A DNA stretch of 64,000 nucleotides from an uncultured Oscillospiraceae bacterium (GTDB lineage: Bacteria > Bacillota > Clostridia > Oscillospirales > Acutalibacteraceae). Within the stretch, counting starts at the first letter, position 1, and each line of letters starts with the position of its first letter. Below the pieces are notes generated by a model. The model worked only from the letters and a program-made list of their open reading frames with translations, was not told the origin of the DNA and searched no databases. Where the stretch lies: positions 76,827 through 140,826 of the forward strand of contig CAUDCW010000006.1 of assembly GCA_958448165.1 (NCBI GenBank), read 5' to 3'. The position numbers and the translations under genes are program-made. Below, one piece after another: positions 32,494 to 41,503 of this stretch.

Positions 32494-33249
32494 TTATTTT
32501 CTTACGGGAATTCCCTTTACGTCAAGATACTCCTTGAGAACAGGTATCGGAATTTCACCGAAGTGAAAAAGCGACGCCGCAAGCACTGCATCTGCCTTAC
32601 CCTCTGTAAACGCATCATAAAAATGCTCAAGCGCTCCTGCGCCGCCGGAAGCGATAACGGGTATTCCGACGCTCTCGGACACCGCCTTTGTAAGCTCAAG
32701 GTCGTATCCCTGCTTCTGACCGTCACAGTCCATACTTGTCAGCAGTATTTCGCCTGCTCCTCGTTTTTCGGCTTCAACTGCCCACTTTACTGCATCCATA
32801 CCAACCGGGATTCTTCCGCCGTTGATATAAACCTCCCAACCGTTGCCGGTGTGCTTTGCGTCAATCGCACACACAACACACTGACTGCCGAATTTGTAGG
32901 ACGCCTCGTTAATAATGTCGGGGTTTTTAACAGCCGCCGAGTTCACCGAAACCTTATCAGCTCCGGCTCTTAGAATGTCAGTAAAATCGTCAACCGTTCT
33001 TATTCCGCCGCCGACGGTGAACGGGATAAATATGCTGTTTGCAACTGCGCTTACCATATCCGTAACAATCGCCCGTGAGTCGCTTGATGCGGTTATGTCG
33101 AGAAAAACAAGCTCGTCGGCGCCCTGCTTGTCATAGGCGATTGCCGCCTCAACCGGGTCGCCTGCGTCACGCAGGTTCACAAAGCTTGTTCCCTTTACAA
33201 CTCTGCCGTCCTTGACGTCAAGGCACGGTATAATTCTTTTTGCGTACAT
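32494..33249 (-). CDS. hisF: Imidazole glycerol phosphate synthase, cyclase subunit
   Basis: 251 residues, full length. The start MYAKRIIPCLDVKDGRVVKG carries the first catalytic Asp (about residue 11), and LLTSMDCDGQKQGYDLEL the second (about 131). Phosphate-binding loops VGGGIRT and ASGGAGALEHF are intact. It closes the imidazole ring in histidine synthesis using ammonia from HisH. It lies 12 bp after hisH; no other his genes are present in the window. Confidence 0.97.
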   Translation of the reverse strand: MYAKRIIPCLDVKDGRVVKGTSFVNLRDAGDPVEAAIAYDKQGADELVFLDITASSDSRAIVTDMVSAVANSIFIPFTVGGGIRTVDDFTDILRAGADKVSVNSAAVKNPDIINEASYKFGSQCVVCAIDAKHTGNGWEVYINGGRIPVGMDAVKWAVEAEKRGAGEILLTSMDCDGQKQGYDLELTKAVSESVGIPVIASGGAGALEHFYDAFTEGKADAVLAASLFHFGEIPIPVLKEYLDVKGIPVRK

Positions 33250-33261
33250 ATCAAAACCTCT

Positions 33262-33876
33262 TTATTTAGTCATTTCAACAAAGTTTTCAAGCATCTTAAG
33301 CCCCACACTGCCGCTTTTTTCCGGGTGAAACTGTGTGGCTATCAGGTTGCCCTTCTGCACTGCGGCGTCAATTGACGTGCCGTAGCTTGTTGTGGCGGCT
33401 ACAATAGATCTGTCGGCAGCCGTAAGATAATATGAGTGAACAAAATATACATAGCTTTCATCGGGAATATCCCTGAAAATACCGTCGTGCTGTTTTATGC
33501 TTATCGAGTTCCAGCCCATATGCGGAATTTTAAGGGTGCCGCCTGTGTTAGGGATTTTTGTAATGCTGCCGTCAAGCAGTGAAAGTCCCTTTGCTCCGGG
33601 ACTTTCCTCACTTTCGGGGAATAAAAGCTGAAGTCCAAGGCAGATTCCAAGGAACGGATTTCCGCCGTTTGCATAATCCTTAACTGCGTCAACAAGTCTG
33701 CTCTGCGCCATGCAGTCCATTGCATCACGAAAAGAGCCAACGCCCGGCAGTATTGCGCCGCTGCACTTGAACAGCTCCTCGCGGCTGTCAACGATTTTAC
33801 AGTCGGAGCCGATAAATTTAAGCGCCTTGAAAACACTCTGCAGGTTGCCTGCACCGTAGTCTATAATGCCGATCAT
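33262..33876 (-). CDS. hisH: Imidazole glycerol phosphate synthase, glutaminase subunit
   Basis: 204 residues. A class I glutamine amidotransferase with nucleophile Cys in GICLGLQLLF (about residue 82) and His-Glu in FHPEKSGSVG near the end, plus GAGNLQSVFKALKF at the start. It supplies ammonia to HisF. The frame extends upstream, but ATG 33876 is fixed by GGAGGT nine nt before it and by the family N-terminus MIGIIDYG. Confidence 0.95.
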   Translation of the reverse strand: MIGIIDYGAGNLQSVFKALKFIGSDCKIVDSREELFKCSGAILPGVGSFRDAMDCMAQSRLVDAVKDYANGGNPFLGICLGLQLLFPESEESPGAKGLSLLDGSITKIPNTGGTLKIPHMGWNSISIKQHDGIFRDIPDESYVYFVHSYYLTAADRSIVAATTSYGTSIDAAVQKGNLIATQFHPEKSGSVGLKMLENFVEMTK

Positions 33877-34128
33877 ATATAAATTACCTCCGTAGCGGCA
33901 GATTGATGTCCCGATTTTGCCTGTGTCGGAATATGAACTAATTCTACCATACAAATGCAGTTCTTGCAATTGAAAATTGCATTATAAGCCTTTTGTACTG
34001 TAAAAAAAGCAGAAAATACCCTGTCCTGCACCTTTAAATGAAAGTTTACGAGGTTTTTTCTTGATTTTAATTCATTTGTGTATTAAACTTATTATATATA
34101 GTTTTTAAAGGACTTATGAGGTGTAATA

Positions 34129-35025
34129 ATGGAACATCTGTTTACAAAAATAGAAAATATGAGGAGCAAGCTGTCAAAGGGACAGAAGCGCATTGCGGAG
34201 TATATTGAGGAGCATTACGACAAAGCGGCTTTTATGACAGCTTCAAAGCTCGGCGAAACAGTCGGCGTCAGCGAATCAACCGTTGTTCGCTTTGCTGTTG
34301 AGATAGGCTATGACGGTTACCCGAAGCTGCAAAAGGCGATGCAGGAGCTTATAAAGGACAAGCTGACCTCTGTGCAGAGAATTGAGGTAACAAGCACACG
34401 CTTCGGCGAGGAGAATATCCTTGAAAGTGTTCTTAATCAGGATATCGAAAAAATAAAGCGCACAATCGAAGAGATCTCGCACGAGGACTTCCGCGCGGCT
34501 GTAAAGGCAATTGTCGAGGCGGAGAATATCTACATCTTCGCCGTTCGCAGCTCGTCGGCACTTGCAAACTTTCTGGGCTACTATTTTGACCTGATTTTCG
34601 GTAATGTCAGGGTGGTCAGCACAACAAGTAAGATTGAAATTTATGAAAAGCTTCTGCATATCAACGAGAATGACGTGATAATCGGCATCAGCTTTCCCCG
34701 TTATTCCAAGACAGCCGTTGAGGGAATGAAGTTTGCCTCTGACCGTCACGCATCTGTAATTGCGATTACCGACAGTATGATTTCGCCGCTTGTCGGTCCT
34801 GCCGACCACGTTCTTCTTGCAAGCAGCGATATGGCGTCAATTGTCGATTCGCTTGTCGCACCGTTAAGCCTTATCAATGCGCTGATAGTTGCGACGGTTC
34901 TTGAGAAAAAGGCAAGCGTCGAGAACACCTTCCAGCGGCTTGAAACCTACTGGGATAAATACGATGTTTATGCAAAAACCTCTGAAATTGCAAAGAATAC
35001 GCAAGAAAACGAGGGCAGACAATGA
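34129..35025 (+). CDS. RpiR/MurR-family regulator with SIS domain
   Basis: 298 residues. An N-terminal HTH of RpiR type (LSKGQKRIAEYIEEHYDKAA, then LGETVGVSESTVVRFAVEIG) is followed by a SIS domain (about residues 120-260; IYIFAVRSSSALANFLGYYF and IIGISFPRYSKTAVEGMKFA). Such regulators sense sugar phosphates. It overlaps the YhiN-type flavoprotein gene by 4 nt, so at least these two are co-transcribed. SD TTATGAGGTG. The ligand cannot be told from sequence. Confidence 0.9.
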   Translation: MEHLFTKIENMRSKLSKGQKRIAEYIEEHYDKAAFMTASKLGETVGVSESTVVRFAVEIGYDGYPKLQKAMQELIKDKLTSVQRIEVTSTRFGEENILESVLNQDIEKIKRTIEEISHEDFRAAVKAIVEAENIYIFAVRSSSALANFLGYYFDLIFGNVRVVSTTSKIEIYEKLLHINENDVIIGISFPRYSKTAVEGMKFASDRHASVIAITDSMISPLVGPADHVLLASSDMASIVDSLVAPLSLINALIVATVLEKKASVENTFQRLETYWDKYDVYAKTSEIAKNTQENEGRQ

Positions 35026-36272
35026 GCAGAACCGTTGTCGTGATCGGTGCCGGTGCCGCAGGAATGATGGCGGCGCATTTTGCCGCCCAAAACGGAGCAA
35101 GAGTTATATTGCTTGAAAAGAATAAAAAACCCTGCCGCAAGGTGATGATAACCGGCAAGGGCAGGTGCAATGTCACCAACAATTCATCACCAGACAATAT
35201 TATCTCAAAAACGCCGACAAACGGCAGATTCCTATACAGTGCAGTGAGCTTTTTTACACCGCAGGACACGATGGATTTTTTTGAAGCCGCAGGAGTTGAC
35301 CTTAAAACAGAGCGTGGCAACAGGGTTTTTCCCTGCTCAGACAAAGCGGCTGATATTGTTGACGCACTGCTTCAGACGGTAAAAAAAGATGGCTGCACAA
35401 TCTTAACGGAAAAGCAGGCGCAGAGCCTTATCATTGACGGTGATAGGATAAGCGGCGTAAGGCTTACGGACGGAGAAGCCGTAAAAGCTGACAGAGTGAT
35501 AATAGCCTGCGGAGGTGCATCATACCCAAGAACAGGCTCAACGGGCGACGGATATGGGCTTGCAAAACAGGCAGGGCATACGATAAAGGATATCAAGCCG
35601 TCGCTTGTACCGATTGAGTGCAAGGGTGATATGTGCGCAAAACTTCAGGGCTTGTCGCTGAAAAACGTGAATTTCTCGGTGTATTTCAAAAACGGCAAAA
35701 AGCCGGTGTTTTCCGAGCTCGGTGAGCTTATTTTTACTCATTTCGGCTTGAGCGGTCCGCTGGTACTGAGTGCGTCATCGCATATGAAAAAGGGCGATAT
35801 AGAGGACTACGGCTTTTTTATCGACCTTAAGCCGGGTCTTGATATTGACGCACTTGATAAAAGACTGATGCGTGATTTTGAGGAATTCTGCAATAAGGAT
35901 TTTTCAAATTCTCTCGGAAAGCTTTTGCCATCAAAGCTCATTCCTGTTATAATAGAGATGTCGGGCATACCGGCAGCAGAAAAATGCAACAGCATCACAA
36001 AGCAGCAGCGCAGACAGCTTGCAGAGCTTTTAAAAAAACTGCCTATAGCACCTCTGCGTTTTCGCCCGATTGACGAGGCTATAATAACCTCGGGAGGGGT
36101 CAGCACCAAGGAAATTAACCCTAAAACAATGGAGTCAAAGCTTGTAGGCGGACTTTACTTTGCAGGAGAGGTCATTGACGTTGACGCCTACACGGGCGGC
36201 TATAACCTGCAGATTGCATTTTCAACAGGCGCTCTTGCCGGTCGTGGCTGTGAGCTTGACGATTTTGATTGA
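35022..36272 (+). CDS. YhiN/HI0933-family FAD-dependent oxidoreductase
   Basis: 416 residues. The N-terminal dinucleotide-binding motif VVVIGAGAAGMMAAHFAA is followed by the family signature KVMITGKGRCNVTN, a middle domain, and a C-terminal FAD segment (ITSGGVSTKEINPKTMES, LYFAGEVIDVDAYTGGYNLQ). The biochemical role is unsettled; some annotations call it aminoacetone oxidase-like. The start overlaps the RpiR gene by 4 nt (ATGA). cmk follows after 19 bp, which continues the operon. Confidence 0.92.
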   Translation: MSRTVVVIGAGAAGMMAAHFAAQNGARVILLEKNKKPCRKVMITGKGRCNVTNNSSPDNIISKTPTNGRFLYSAVSFFTPQDTMDFFEAAGVDLKTERGNRVFPCSDKAADIVDALLQTVKKDGCTILTEKQAQSLIIDGDRISGVRLTDGEAVKADRVIIACGGASYPRTGSTGDGYGLAKQAGHTIKDIKPSLVPIECKGDMCAKLQGLSLKNVNFSVYFKNGKKPVFSELGELIFTHFGLSGPLVLSASSHMKKGDIEDYGFFIDLKPGLDIDALDKRLMRDFEEFCNKDFSNSLGKLLPSKLIPVIIEMSGIPAAEKCNSITKQQRRQLAELLKKLPIAPLRFRPIDEAIITSGGVSTKEINPKTMESKLVGGLYFAGEVIDVDAYTGGYNLQIAFSTGALAGRGCELDDFD

Positions 36273-36291
36273 TTTTTATAGGAGGAACAGT

Positions 36292-36960
36292 ATGATTTCT
36301 GTTGCGATAGACGGTCCTGCCGGAGCAGGCAAAAGCACAATTGCAAAAATGGCGGCAAAACGCCTTAATTTTATATATGTCGATACGGGTGCGCTTTACA
36401 GAACGCTCGGTTACGGCGCTTATATCGGCAAGGTGGATATACAAAACGAAGCCGAGCTTGAAAGCTACCTCAACAGCAGTACGGTCGAGTTGAAATTCAT
36501 TGACGGCGAGCAAAGGGTTTTCCTCAACGGCGACGATGTGTCGGACAAGATACGCACACCGCAGATGGGCACTGCGGCGTCCGAAATTTCGGCAATACCG
36601 AGGGTGAGGGAATATCTGCTTGAAATGCAGAGAGGCTTGGCAAAAACAAACAATGTGATTATGGACGGCAGGGATATCGGCACTGTTGTGCTGCCGAATG
36701 CCGAGGTCAAGATTTTTCTCACGGCATCGCCCGAGTGCCGTGCAAAAAGACGACTGAAGGATTTTCAGCAAAAGGGAGAGGCTGTTGATTATGACGAGGT
36801 TCTGCGGCTCATAATAGAAAGGGATTATCAGGATTCTCACCGCAAGATTGCGCCGCTAAAGCCGGCAGATGACGGCATTGTCGTTGACACCTCCGATCTT
36901 GATTTGGAGCAGTCTGTCGATAAAATTATGTCTGTTATTGCAGACAGAACAGGAAAGTAA
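36292..36960 (+). CDS. cmk: Cytidylate kinase
   Basis: 222 residues. P-loop IDGPAGAGKSTIAKMAAKRL, then VDTGALYRTLG, MDGRDIGTVVLPNAEVKIFL and the basic segment SPECRAKRR identify bacterial CMP kinase. It phosphorylates CMP and dCMP. ATG 36292 follows ATAGGAGGAACAG; a longer frame overlaps the preceding gene and is rejected. The order cmk-plsC-ispH-rpsA is conserved in Clostridia. Confidence 0.96.
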   Translation: MISVAIDGPAGAGKSTIAKMAAKRLNFIYVDTGALYRTLGYGAYIGKVDIQNEAELESYLNSSTVELKFIDGEQRVFLNGDDVSDKIRTPQMGTAASEISAIPRVREYLLEMQRGLAKTNNVIMDGRDIGTVVLPNAEVKIFLTASPECRAKRRLKDFQQKGEAVDYDEVLRLIIERDYQDSHRKIAPLKPADDGIVVDTSDLDLEQSVDKIMSVIADRTGK

Positions 36961-36990
36961 CCGAAACAAATCTTCGGCTGAGGTGAAGAA

Positions 36991-37611
36991 ATGAAAGAGA
37001 AAAAACCGTTTATATTCAAGCTTGCAAGGGTGGTCTGCACGCCGCTTTTCAAGCTGCTTTACAGATATGAAATAACCAACAGGAACAACATTCCGCCTGA
37101 GGGCGGCTATGTGCTTGCCTGCAATCATCAGTCCTATACCGATCCGGTGCTTTTAAACATCGGGCAGAAGAGAATGATACATTTTATGGCTAAGGAAGAG
37201 CTTTTCCGCAACAAATTCTTTTCTGCGCTTATCCGTTCGCTCGGCGCATTTCCCGTCCACAGGGGCGGCACAGGCGACCGGACTGCGATAAACAATGCGC
37301 AAAAGCTTTTGTCCGACGGCAGAGTGCTGGGGATTTTCCCGGAGGGAAAAAGAAGCAAAACAGGCGAGCTTTTAAAGCTTCGTGCCGGTGCCGTAATGCT
37401 GGCTTCGCAGTGCGGTGTTCCGATTGTGCCTGCCTGCATCACGGCAAAGGGCGGCAAGATAAAAATGTTCAACAAGACAAAAATCACCTATGGCGACCCG
37501 ATAAGCTGTGAAGAGCTGGGCATAAAAGAGGGCACGGGCAAGGAGCTGAGAGAAGCGACAAAAATACTTTCCGAAAAGATTGCCGCAATACGCGAAAAAG
37601 ACAAATTCTGA
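36991..37611 (+). CDS. plsC: 1-acyl-sn-glycerol-3-phosphate acyltransferase
   Basis: 206 residues. Catalytic NHQSYTD (HX4D, about residues 46-51) and FPEGKRSKTG (about 115-124) mark the PlsC family, with a further motif VPIVPACI. It makes phosphatidic acid at the inner membrane face. There is one hydrophobic N-terminal stretch. It starts 30 bp after cmk and ends 9 bp before the fusion gene. SD GAGGTGAAG. Confidence 0.94.
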   Translation: MKEKKPFIFKLARVVCTPLFKLLYRYEITNRNNIPPEGGYVLACNHQSYTDPVLLNIGQKRMIHFMAKEELFRNKFFSALIRSLGAFPVHRGGTGDRTAINNAQKLLSDGRVLGIFPEGKRSKTGELLKLRAGAVMLASQCGVPIVPACITAKGGKIKMFNKTKITYGDPISCEELGIKEGTGKELREATKILSEKIAAIREKDKF

Positions 37612-37620
37612 GGTGATTAG

Positions 37621-39642
37621 GTGACAACAATTACTCTTGCAAAAACAGCGGGCTTCTGCTTTGGCGTGAACCGTGCCGTAAATATGGTTTATAAGCTTGT
37701 TGAAAACAACAACAAGGTCTGCACCCTCGGTCCTATCATACATAATGCGCAGATGGTGAGCGAGTTTGCCGCCAAAGGCGTGCGCATTGTTGAAAGCCCC
37801 GAGCAGGTACTGCCCGATGAAACTGTTGTGATTCGCTCACACGGCGTCGGCGCAGAGGTCTATGAAACAATAAAAGAGCTGGGGCTTAACAGCGCAGACG
37901 CAACCTGCCCGTTTGTTGCAAAGATTCACAAAACAGTCAGGGAACGCTCACAGCTCGGCGATGTGATTCTGATAGTCGGGGACAAAAATCATCCCGAGGT
38001 TGTCGGCATACAGAACCATTGTCTTGGTGAAAATCACACCGTTAAAACGCCGGAGGAAATTGAAGAACTGGCAATTAAATTTCCTTATCTGAAAAATAAA
38101 CCGATTTCGGTTGTCGCTCAAACAACTTTTGACATAAATTTATGGGAAAAATGTTCTAAAACGATAAAAAAGGTATATACAAATTCGATTTTATTTGGTA
38201 CAATATGTAATGCTACGACTGATAGGCAGACAGAAGCAGCGCAATTGTCACAGCAATCGGATTTTATGGTTGTAATCGGTGACCGCAGCAGTTCAAACAC
38301 CTGCAAGCTTTACAACATTTGCAAAAGCTATTGTGAAAACACCGTGCTTGCACAGACCAAAGACGACATTTTGCCGCAAATGGTTTTGAGTGCCAAAAAA
38401 ATCGGCGTAACTGCGGGGGCTTCTGCGCCTGCAAGGATAATAAAGGAGGTACTGGATAACATGACAGACATTTTAAACAATTCCAGTGAAACAAACAACG
38501 AAAATGCAGAGAACAACTTTGCTGAGATGCTCGAGGAGAATCTCAAAAGCTTAAATACAGATGGGAGGGTACAGGGCGTAGTCGAGAGAATTACCCCTAA
38601 CGAGGTTTTTGTTGATGTTGGCAGAAAGCAAGCCGGCGTTATTAAGTTTGACGAGCTTACAAACGATCCGAACGCAAAAATCGAAGATCTCGTTAAGGTT
38701 GGCGACACTCTTGATTTGCTCATTATGCGTACCAACGACCAGGAGGGCGTTATTATGCTTTCCAAGAAGCGTGTTGACGCTTTGAAGGGTTGGGATACTA
38801 TTGTGGCAGCCGGCGAGTCTAACGAGGTTCTTAAGGGCGTTGTAACAGACGTTATCAAGGGAGGCGTTCTGGTTGCTTCAAACGGTATGAAGATTTTTGT
38901 TCCTGCTTCACAGGCGACACTCACAAGAAGCGAGTCGCTTGACGGACTTCTCAAGAAAGAAGTAAGCTTCAGAATTATTGACGTTGACCAGAAGAGAAGA
39001 AGAGCTGTCGGCTCTATCAGATCTGTCCTCAAGGAAGAAAACGACAAGATCAAGGAAGAGTTCTGGAAGAACTGCGAGGTTGGCAAGGTTTATACAGGCG
39101 TTGTTAAATCTCTCACATCATACGGCGCATTTGTTGATATCGGCGGCGTTGACGGTATGATCCACATCAGCGAGCTTTCATGGAGCAGAATCAAGCATCC
39201 GTCAGAGGTTGTAAATGTTGGCGACACTGTTGAGGTTTACGTTAAGGATATCGACACAGAGAAGGGCAACATTTCTCTTGGCTACAAGAAGAGCGAGGAC
39301 AACCCGTGGGAGATTCTCAAGAGAGATTATCCGGTTGGCACAGTTGTTGAGGCTCAGGTTGTCGGTATGGTATCATTCGGCGCATTTGCAAGAATTCTGC
39401 CGGGCATCGACGGACTTATCCACATTTCTCAGATTGCAGACCGCAGAATTGAGAAGCCGCAGGACGAGCTGACAGTTGGTCAGGTTGTTAAGGCTAAGAT
39501 CACTGCGATTGACTTTGACAAGAAGAGAGTAAGCCTTTCAATCAGAGCTCTTATTGATGACGAAAAGGCTCAGCAGGCTGATGAGGCTGACGAGGTTGTA
39601 GCGTCAACCGAGGAAGCACCGGCTGAGGAAACTGCTGAATAA
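37621..39642 (+). CDS. IspH-ribosomal protein S1 fusion
   Basis: 673 residues. Residues 1-282 are IspH (HMB-PP reductase, last step of the MEP isoprenoid pathway), with iron-sulfur Cys in AGFCFGVNRA (Cys13), DATCPFVAK and FGTICNATTDRQ, and SSSNTCKL. After a Glu/Asn-rich linker come four S1 RNA-binding domains (about 305-640; repeated GVVERITPNEVFVDVG-like starts such as GVVKSLTSYGAFVDIGG). The fusion is known in Clostridia. GTG 37621 is the start, after GAGGTGATTAG. The frame is continuous and the domains look intact. Confidence 0.96.
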   Translation: MTTITLAKTAGFCFGVNRAVNMVYKLVENNNKVCTLGPIIHNAQMVSEFAAKGVRIVESPEQVLPDETVVIRSHGVGAEVYETIKELGLNSADATCPFVAKIHKTVRERSQLGDVILIVGDKNHPEVVGIQNHCLGENHTVKTPEEIEELAIKFPYLKNKPISVVAQTTFDINLWEKCSKTIKKVYTNSILFGTICNATTDRQTEAAQLSQQSDFMVVIGDRSSSNTCKLYNICKSYCENTVLAQTKDDILPQMVLSAKKIGVTAGASAPARIIKEVLDNMTDILNNSSETNNENAENNFAEMLEENLKSLNTDGRVQGVVERITPNEVFVDVGRKQAGVIKFDELTNDPNAKIEDLVKVGDTLDLLIMRTNDQEGVIMLSKKRVDALKGWDTIVAAGESNEVLKGVVTDVIKGGVLVASNGMKIFVPASQATLTRSESLDGLLKKEVSFRIIDVDQKRRRAVGSIRSVLKEENDKIKEEFWKNCEVGKVYTGVVKSLTSYGAFVDIGGVDGMIHISELSWSRIKHPSEVVNVGDTVEVYVKDIDTEKGNISLGYKKSEDNPWEILKRDYPVGTVVEAQVVGMVSFGAFARILPGIDGLIHISQIADRRIEKPQDELTVGQVVKAKITAIDFDKKRVSLSIRALIDDEKAQQADEADEVVASTEEAPAEETAE

Positions 39643-39656
39643 TAATCAAAGCTTTT

Positions 39657-39687
39657 AAAGCGGCGGATTATTCCGCCGCTTTTTTGC
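39657..39687 (+). terminator. Rho-independent terminator after ispH-rpsA
   Basis: Stem AAAGCGGCGGA with its complement, a 4-nt loop and a T6 tract. Three TACCGTCAAA-like direct repeats follow at about 39713-39748, just before the next promoter. Confidence 0.92.
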
Positions 39688-39768
39688 ATCCTTGAAAAAA
39701 ACGGTATCTTACCGTCAAAATCTTACCGTCAAATGACCCGTCAAATGACACAAAAATGCAAATTGCTA

Positions 39769-39797
39769 TTGGAAATACGCAGAAATTATGGTAGTAT
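39769..39797 (+). promoter_or_regulatory. Promoter of the first dockerin-transglutaminase gene
   Basis: TTGGAA, a 17-nt spacer, TAGTAT. The block ACAAAAATGCAAAT just upstream is shared with the promoter of the second paralogue, so both are probably regulated alike. Confidence 0.6.
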
Positions 39798-39818
39798 GTT
39801 GTCAGAGGTGAGTATGTA

Positions 39819-41324
39819 ATGAAAAGAAAACTTAGAACTGCCGTTTGTCTGGGACTCACTGCATTTGTGATGATTTCCTGTATAAGCGGTGTATCAGCAG
39901 TTACTGACGACAAAATTCTGTCAAGCGGTATCGTAGCCGTTGACCCGTCAAAGGTGACCGATGATTTTTTGTTGCTTTCGGGTGCAACAGAGTATGAGCA
40001 GAATATTATAGACGCTGCCAATGCGATAAAAGCAGGAGCAGCCGAGTTTAAGGAAAGCGTCAATATTTCAAAATACAATATTAACAAAGCCGACGTAAAA
40101 ACTCTTTTTAATTATCTGCGCTTTGAAAATCCGCAGCTTATCAATGTTGCCAACAATTTCAGCTACAACTATTATTCAAACGGAGTTATCTGCGATTTTT
40201 ATATCAACTATATTTTTACAGCAGGTGAAAAGAATAAATACTTCACTCCGTTCAACAAGGCTGTTGACGAAATTGTAAAGCAGGCTGAAAAGCAGCCGAC
40301 TGATTTTCTCAAGGCTCTTTATGTGCACGATTATATCATAGCTAACAACGAATATGCCAAAGAGGTGTATGACAACCCCGACTCGGTGTCGGAATTTGTT
40401 TATAACGCCTACGGTGCTCTTGTTGACAGGCGTTCAGTGTGTCAGGGCTACAGTATGGCATATAAGGCGATAATGGACAAGCTTAATATTCCGGTGAATT
40501 TTGCCTTGAGCGAAGAGATGAACCACCTGTGGAACACTGTGACTATCGGCGGCAAAACGTATCACGTTGACCTGACATACGACGACCCGGTGCCAGATAT
40601 TCAGGGCAATGTCGGTCACTCAAACTTTTTATGCACCGATAAAGAGATAACGGCGACGGCACATTCATCGTGGACAACCCCAAGTACAATTTCAGGCACT
40701 TCATATCCCGACAGATTCTGGGATGATATAAGGTCAAAAATATGCATAAACGGCAACGAGGTTATCTATGCCGCATATAATTCAACAAACAAATCGTACC
40801 TTGAACGCCGCAATCTGACAACAAATAAAGCATCGACTGTTAAAAGCTCTCTGAACGGAGTCCGCTGGCTGACGCCGAGCGGCACAAAGTATTATACCGC
40901 CTGCCTCAGTCGGATTGAGCTTGTCGGTGATGTGCTTTATTATTCTTTGCCGGACGGAGTAAATGCGATAGCAGTTGACGGAAGCGACGACCAGAGAGTT
41001 TACACTCTGCCCGCTTCTGCAAACGGTCAATTATTCGGCTTTGTGCAGAAGAACGGTAAATTCTACGGTGATTTATCCGTTGAACCGGGTGTAAACAGCA
41101 AGGTGTTTGAGCTTGCGCTTTCCGAGTTCAAGCGTTCCGTTGTTCCCGGTGATGTCACCGGCGACGGTGTAGTGGCAATGCTTGACGCTATTATGACCCA
41201 GAAGTACGCTTTGTCGTTTTTAACACCTGACGAAAAGGTGATAAAAGCCGGCGATATGAACGGCGACGGAGTAATAACGGTTTACGATGCGTTGCTTATA
41301 CAGAAAAAAGTGCTTGCAATGTAA
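39819..41324 (+). CDS. Secreted transglutaminase-like protein with C-terminal dockerin, paralogue 1
   Basis: 501 residues. The signal peptide ends near SCISGVSA. A transglutaminase-like papain fold has Cys in SVCQGYSMAYKAIMDKL (about 207), His in MNHLWNTV (about 235) and Asp in YHVDLTYDDP (about 249). A beta-rich region (about 320-430) follows, then a type I dockerin: two calcium-loop repeats, GDVTGDGVVAMLDAIMTQKY and GDMNGDGVITVYDALLIQKK. It should dock to a cohesin. Whether it is a peptidase, a crosslinker or a binding protein is unknown. SD GAGGTGAG. Confidence 0.9.
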   Translation: MKRKLRTAVCLGLTAFVMISCISGVSAVTDDKILSSGIVAVDPSKVTDDFLLLSGATEYEQNIIDAANAIKAGAAEFKESVNISKYNINKADVKTLFNYLRFENPQLINVANNFSYNYYSNGVICDFYINYIFTAGEKNKYFTPFNKAVDEIVKQAEKQPTDFLKALYVHDYIIANNEYAKEVYDNPDSVSEFVYNAYGALVDRRSVCQGYSMAYKAIMDKLNIPVNFALSEEMNHLWNTVTIGGKTYHVDLTYDDPVPDIQGNVGHSNFLCTDKEITATAHSSWTTPSTISGTSYPDRFWDDIRSKICINGNEVIYAAYNSTNKSYLERRNLTTNKASTVKSSLNGVRWLTPSGTKYYTACLSRIELVGDVLYYSLPDGVNAIAVDGSDDQRVYTLPASANGQLFGFVQKNGKFYGDLSVEPGVNSKVFELALSEFKRSVVPGDVTGDGVVAMLDAIMTQKYALSFLTPDEKVIKAGDMNGDGVITVYDALLIQKKVLAM

Positions 41325-41348
41325 AATAAATCAATCTGAATTAAGTGC

Positions 41349-41383
41349 GTGACTGCCGATAGCTTCGGCGGTCACATTTTTTT
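41349..41383 (+). terminator. Terminator between the two paralogues
   Basis: Stem GTGACTGCCGA with a complement containing one G-T pair, followed by a T7 tract. The two genes are therefore separate transcription units. Confidence 0.85.
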
Positions 41384-41443
41384 GCACATAATACAATAGA
41401 GAAAATGCAGTGCTGTCAAATAGTACAAAAATGCAAATATCCA

Positions 41444-41472
41444 TTGAAAATATGTGGGGATTATGTTAATAT
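41444..41472 (+). promoter_or_regulatory. Promoter of the second dockerin-transglutaminase gene
   Basis: TTGAAA, a 17-nt spacer, TAATAT, preceded by ACAAAAATGCAAAT as in the first paralogue. Confidence 0.6.
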
Positions 41473-41503
41473 TATGTTAATATGTGATAGAGGAGAATGT
41501 GAA

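Noticed and set aside
32494..33876. hisHF as part of a complete histidine operon
   Set aside because: No other his genes lie on either side; the neighbours are unrelated.
36172..36840. Minus-strand open frame of 222 codons opposite cmk
   Set aside because: It mirrors the codon pattern of cmk and has no start signal or motif.
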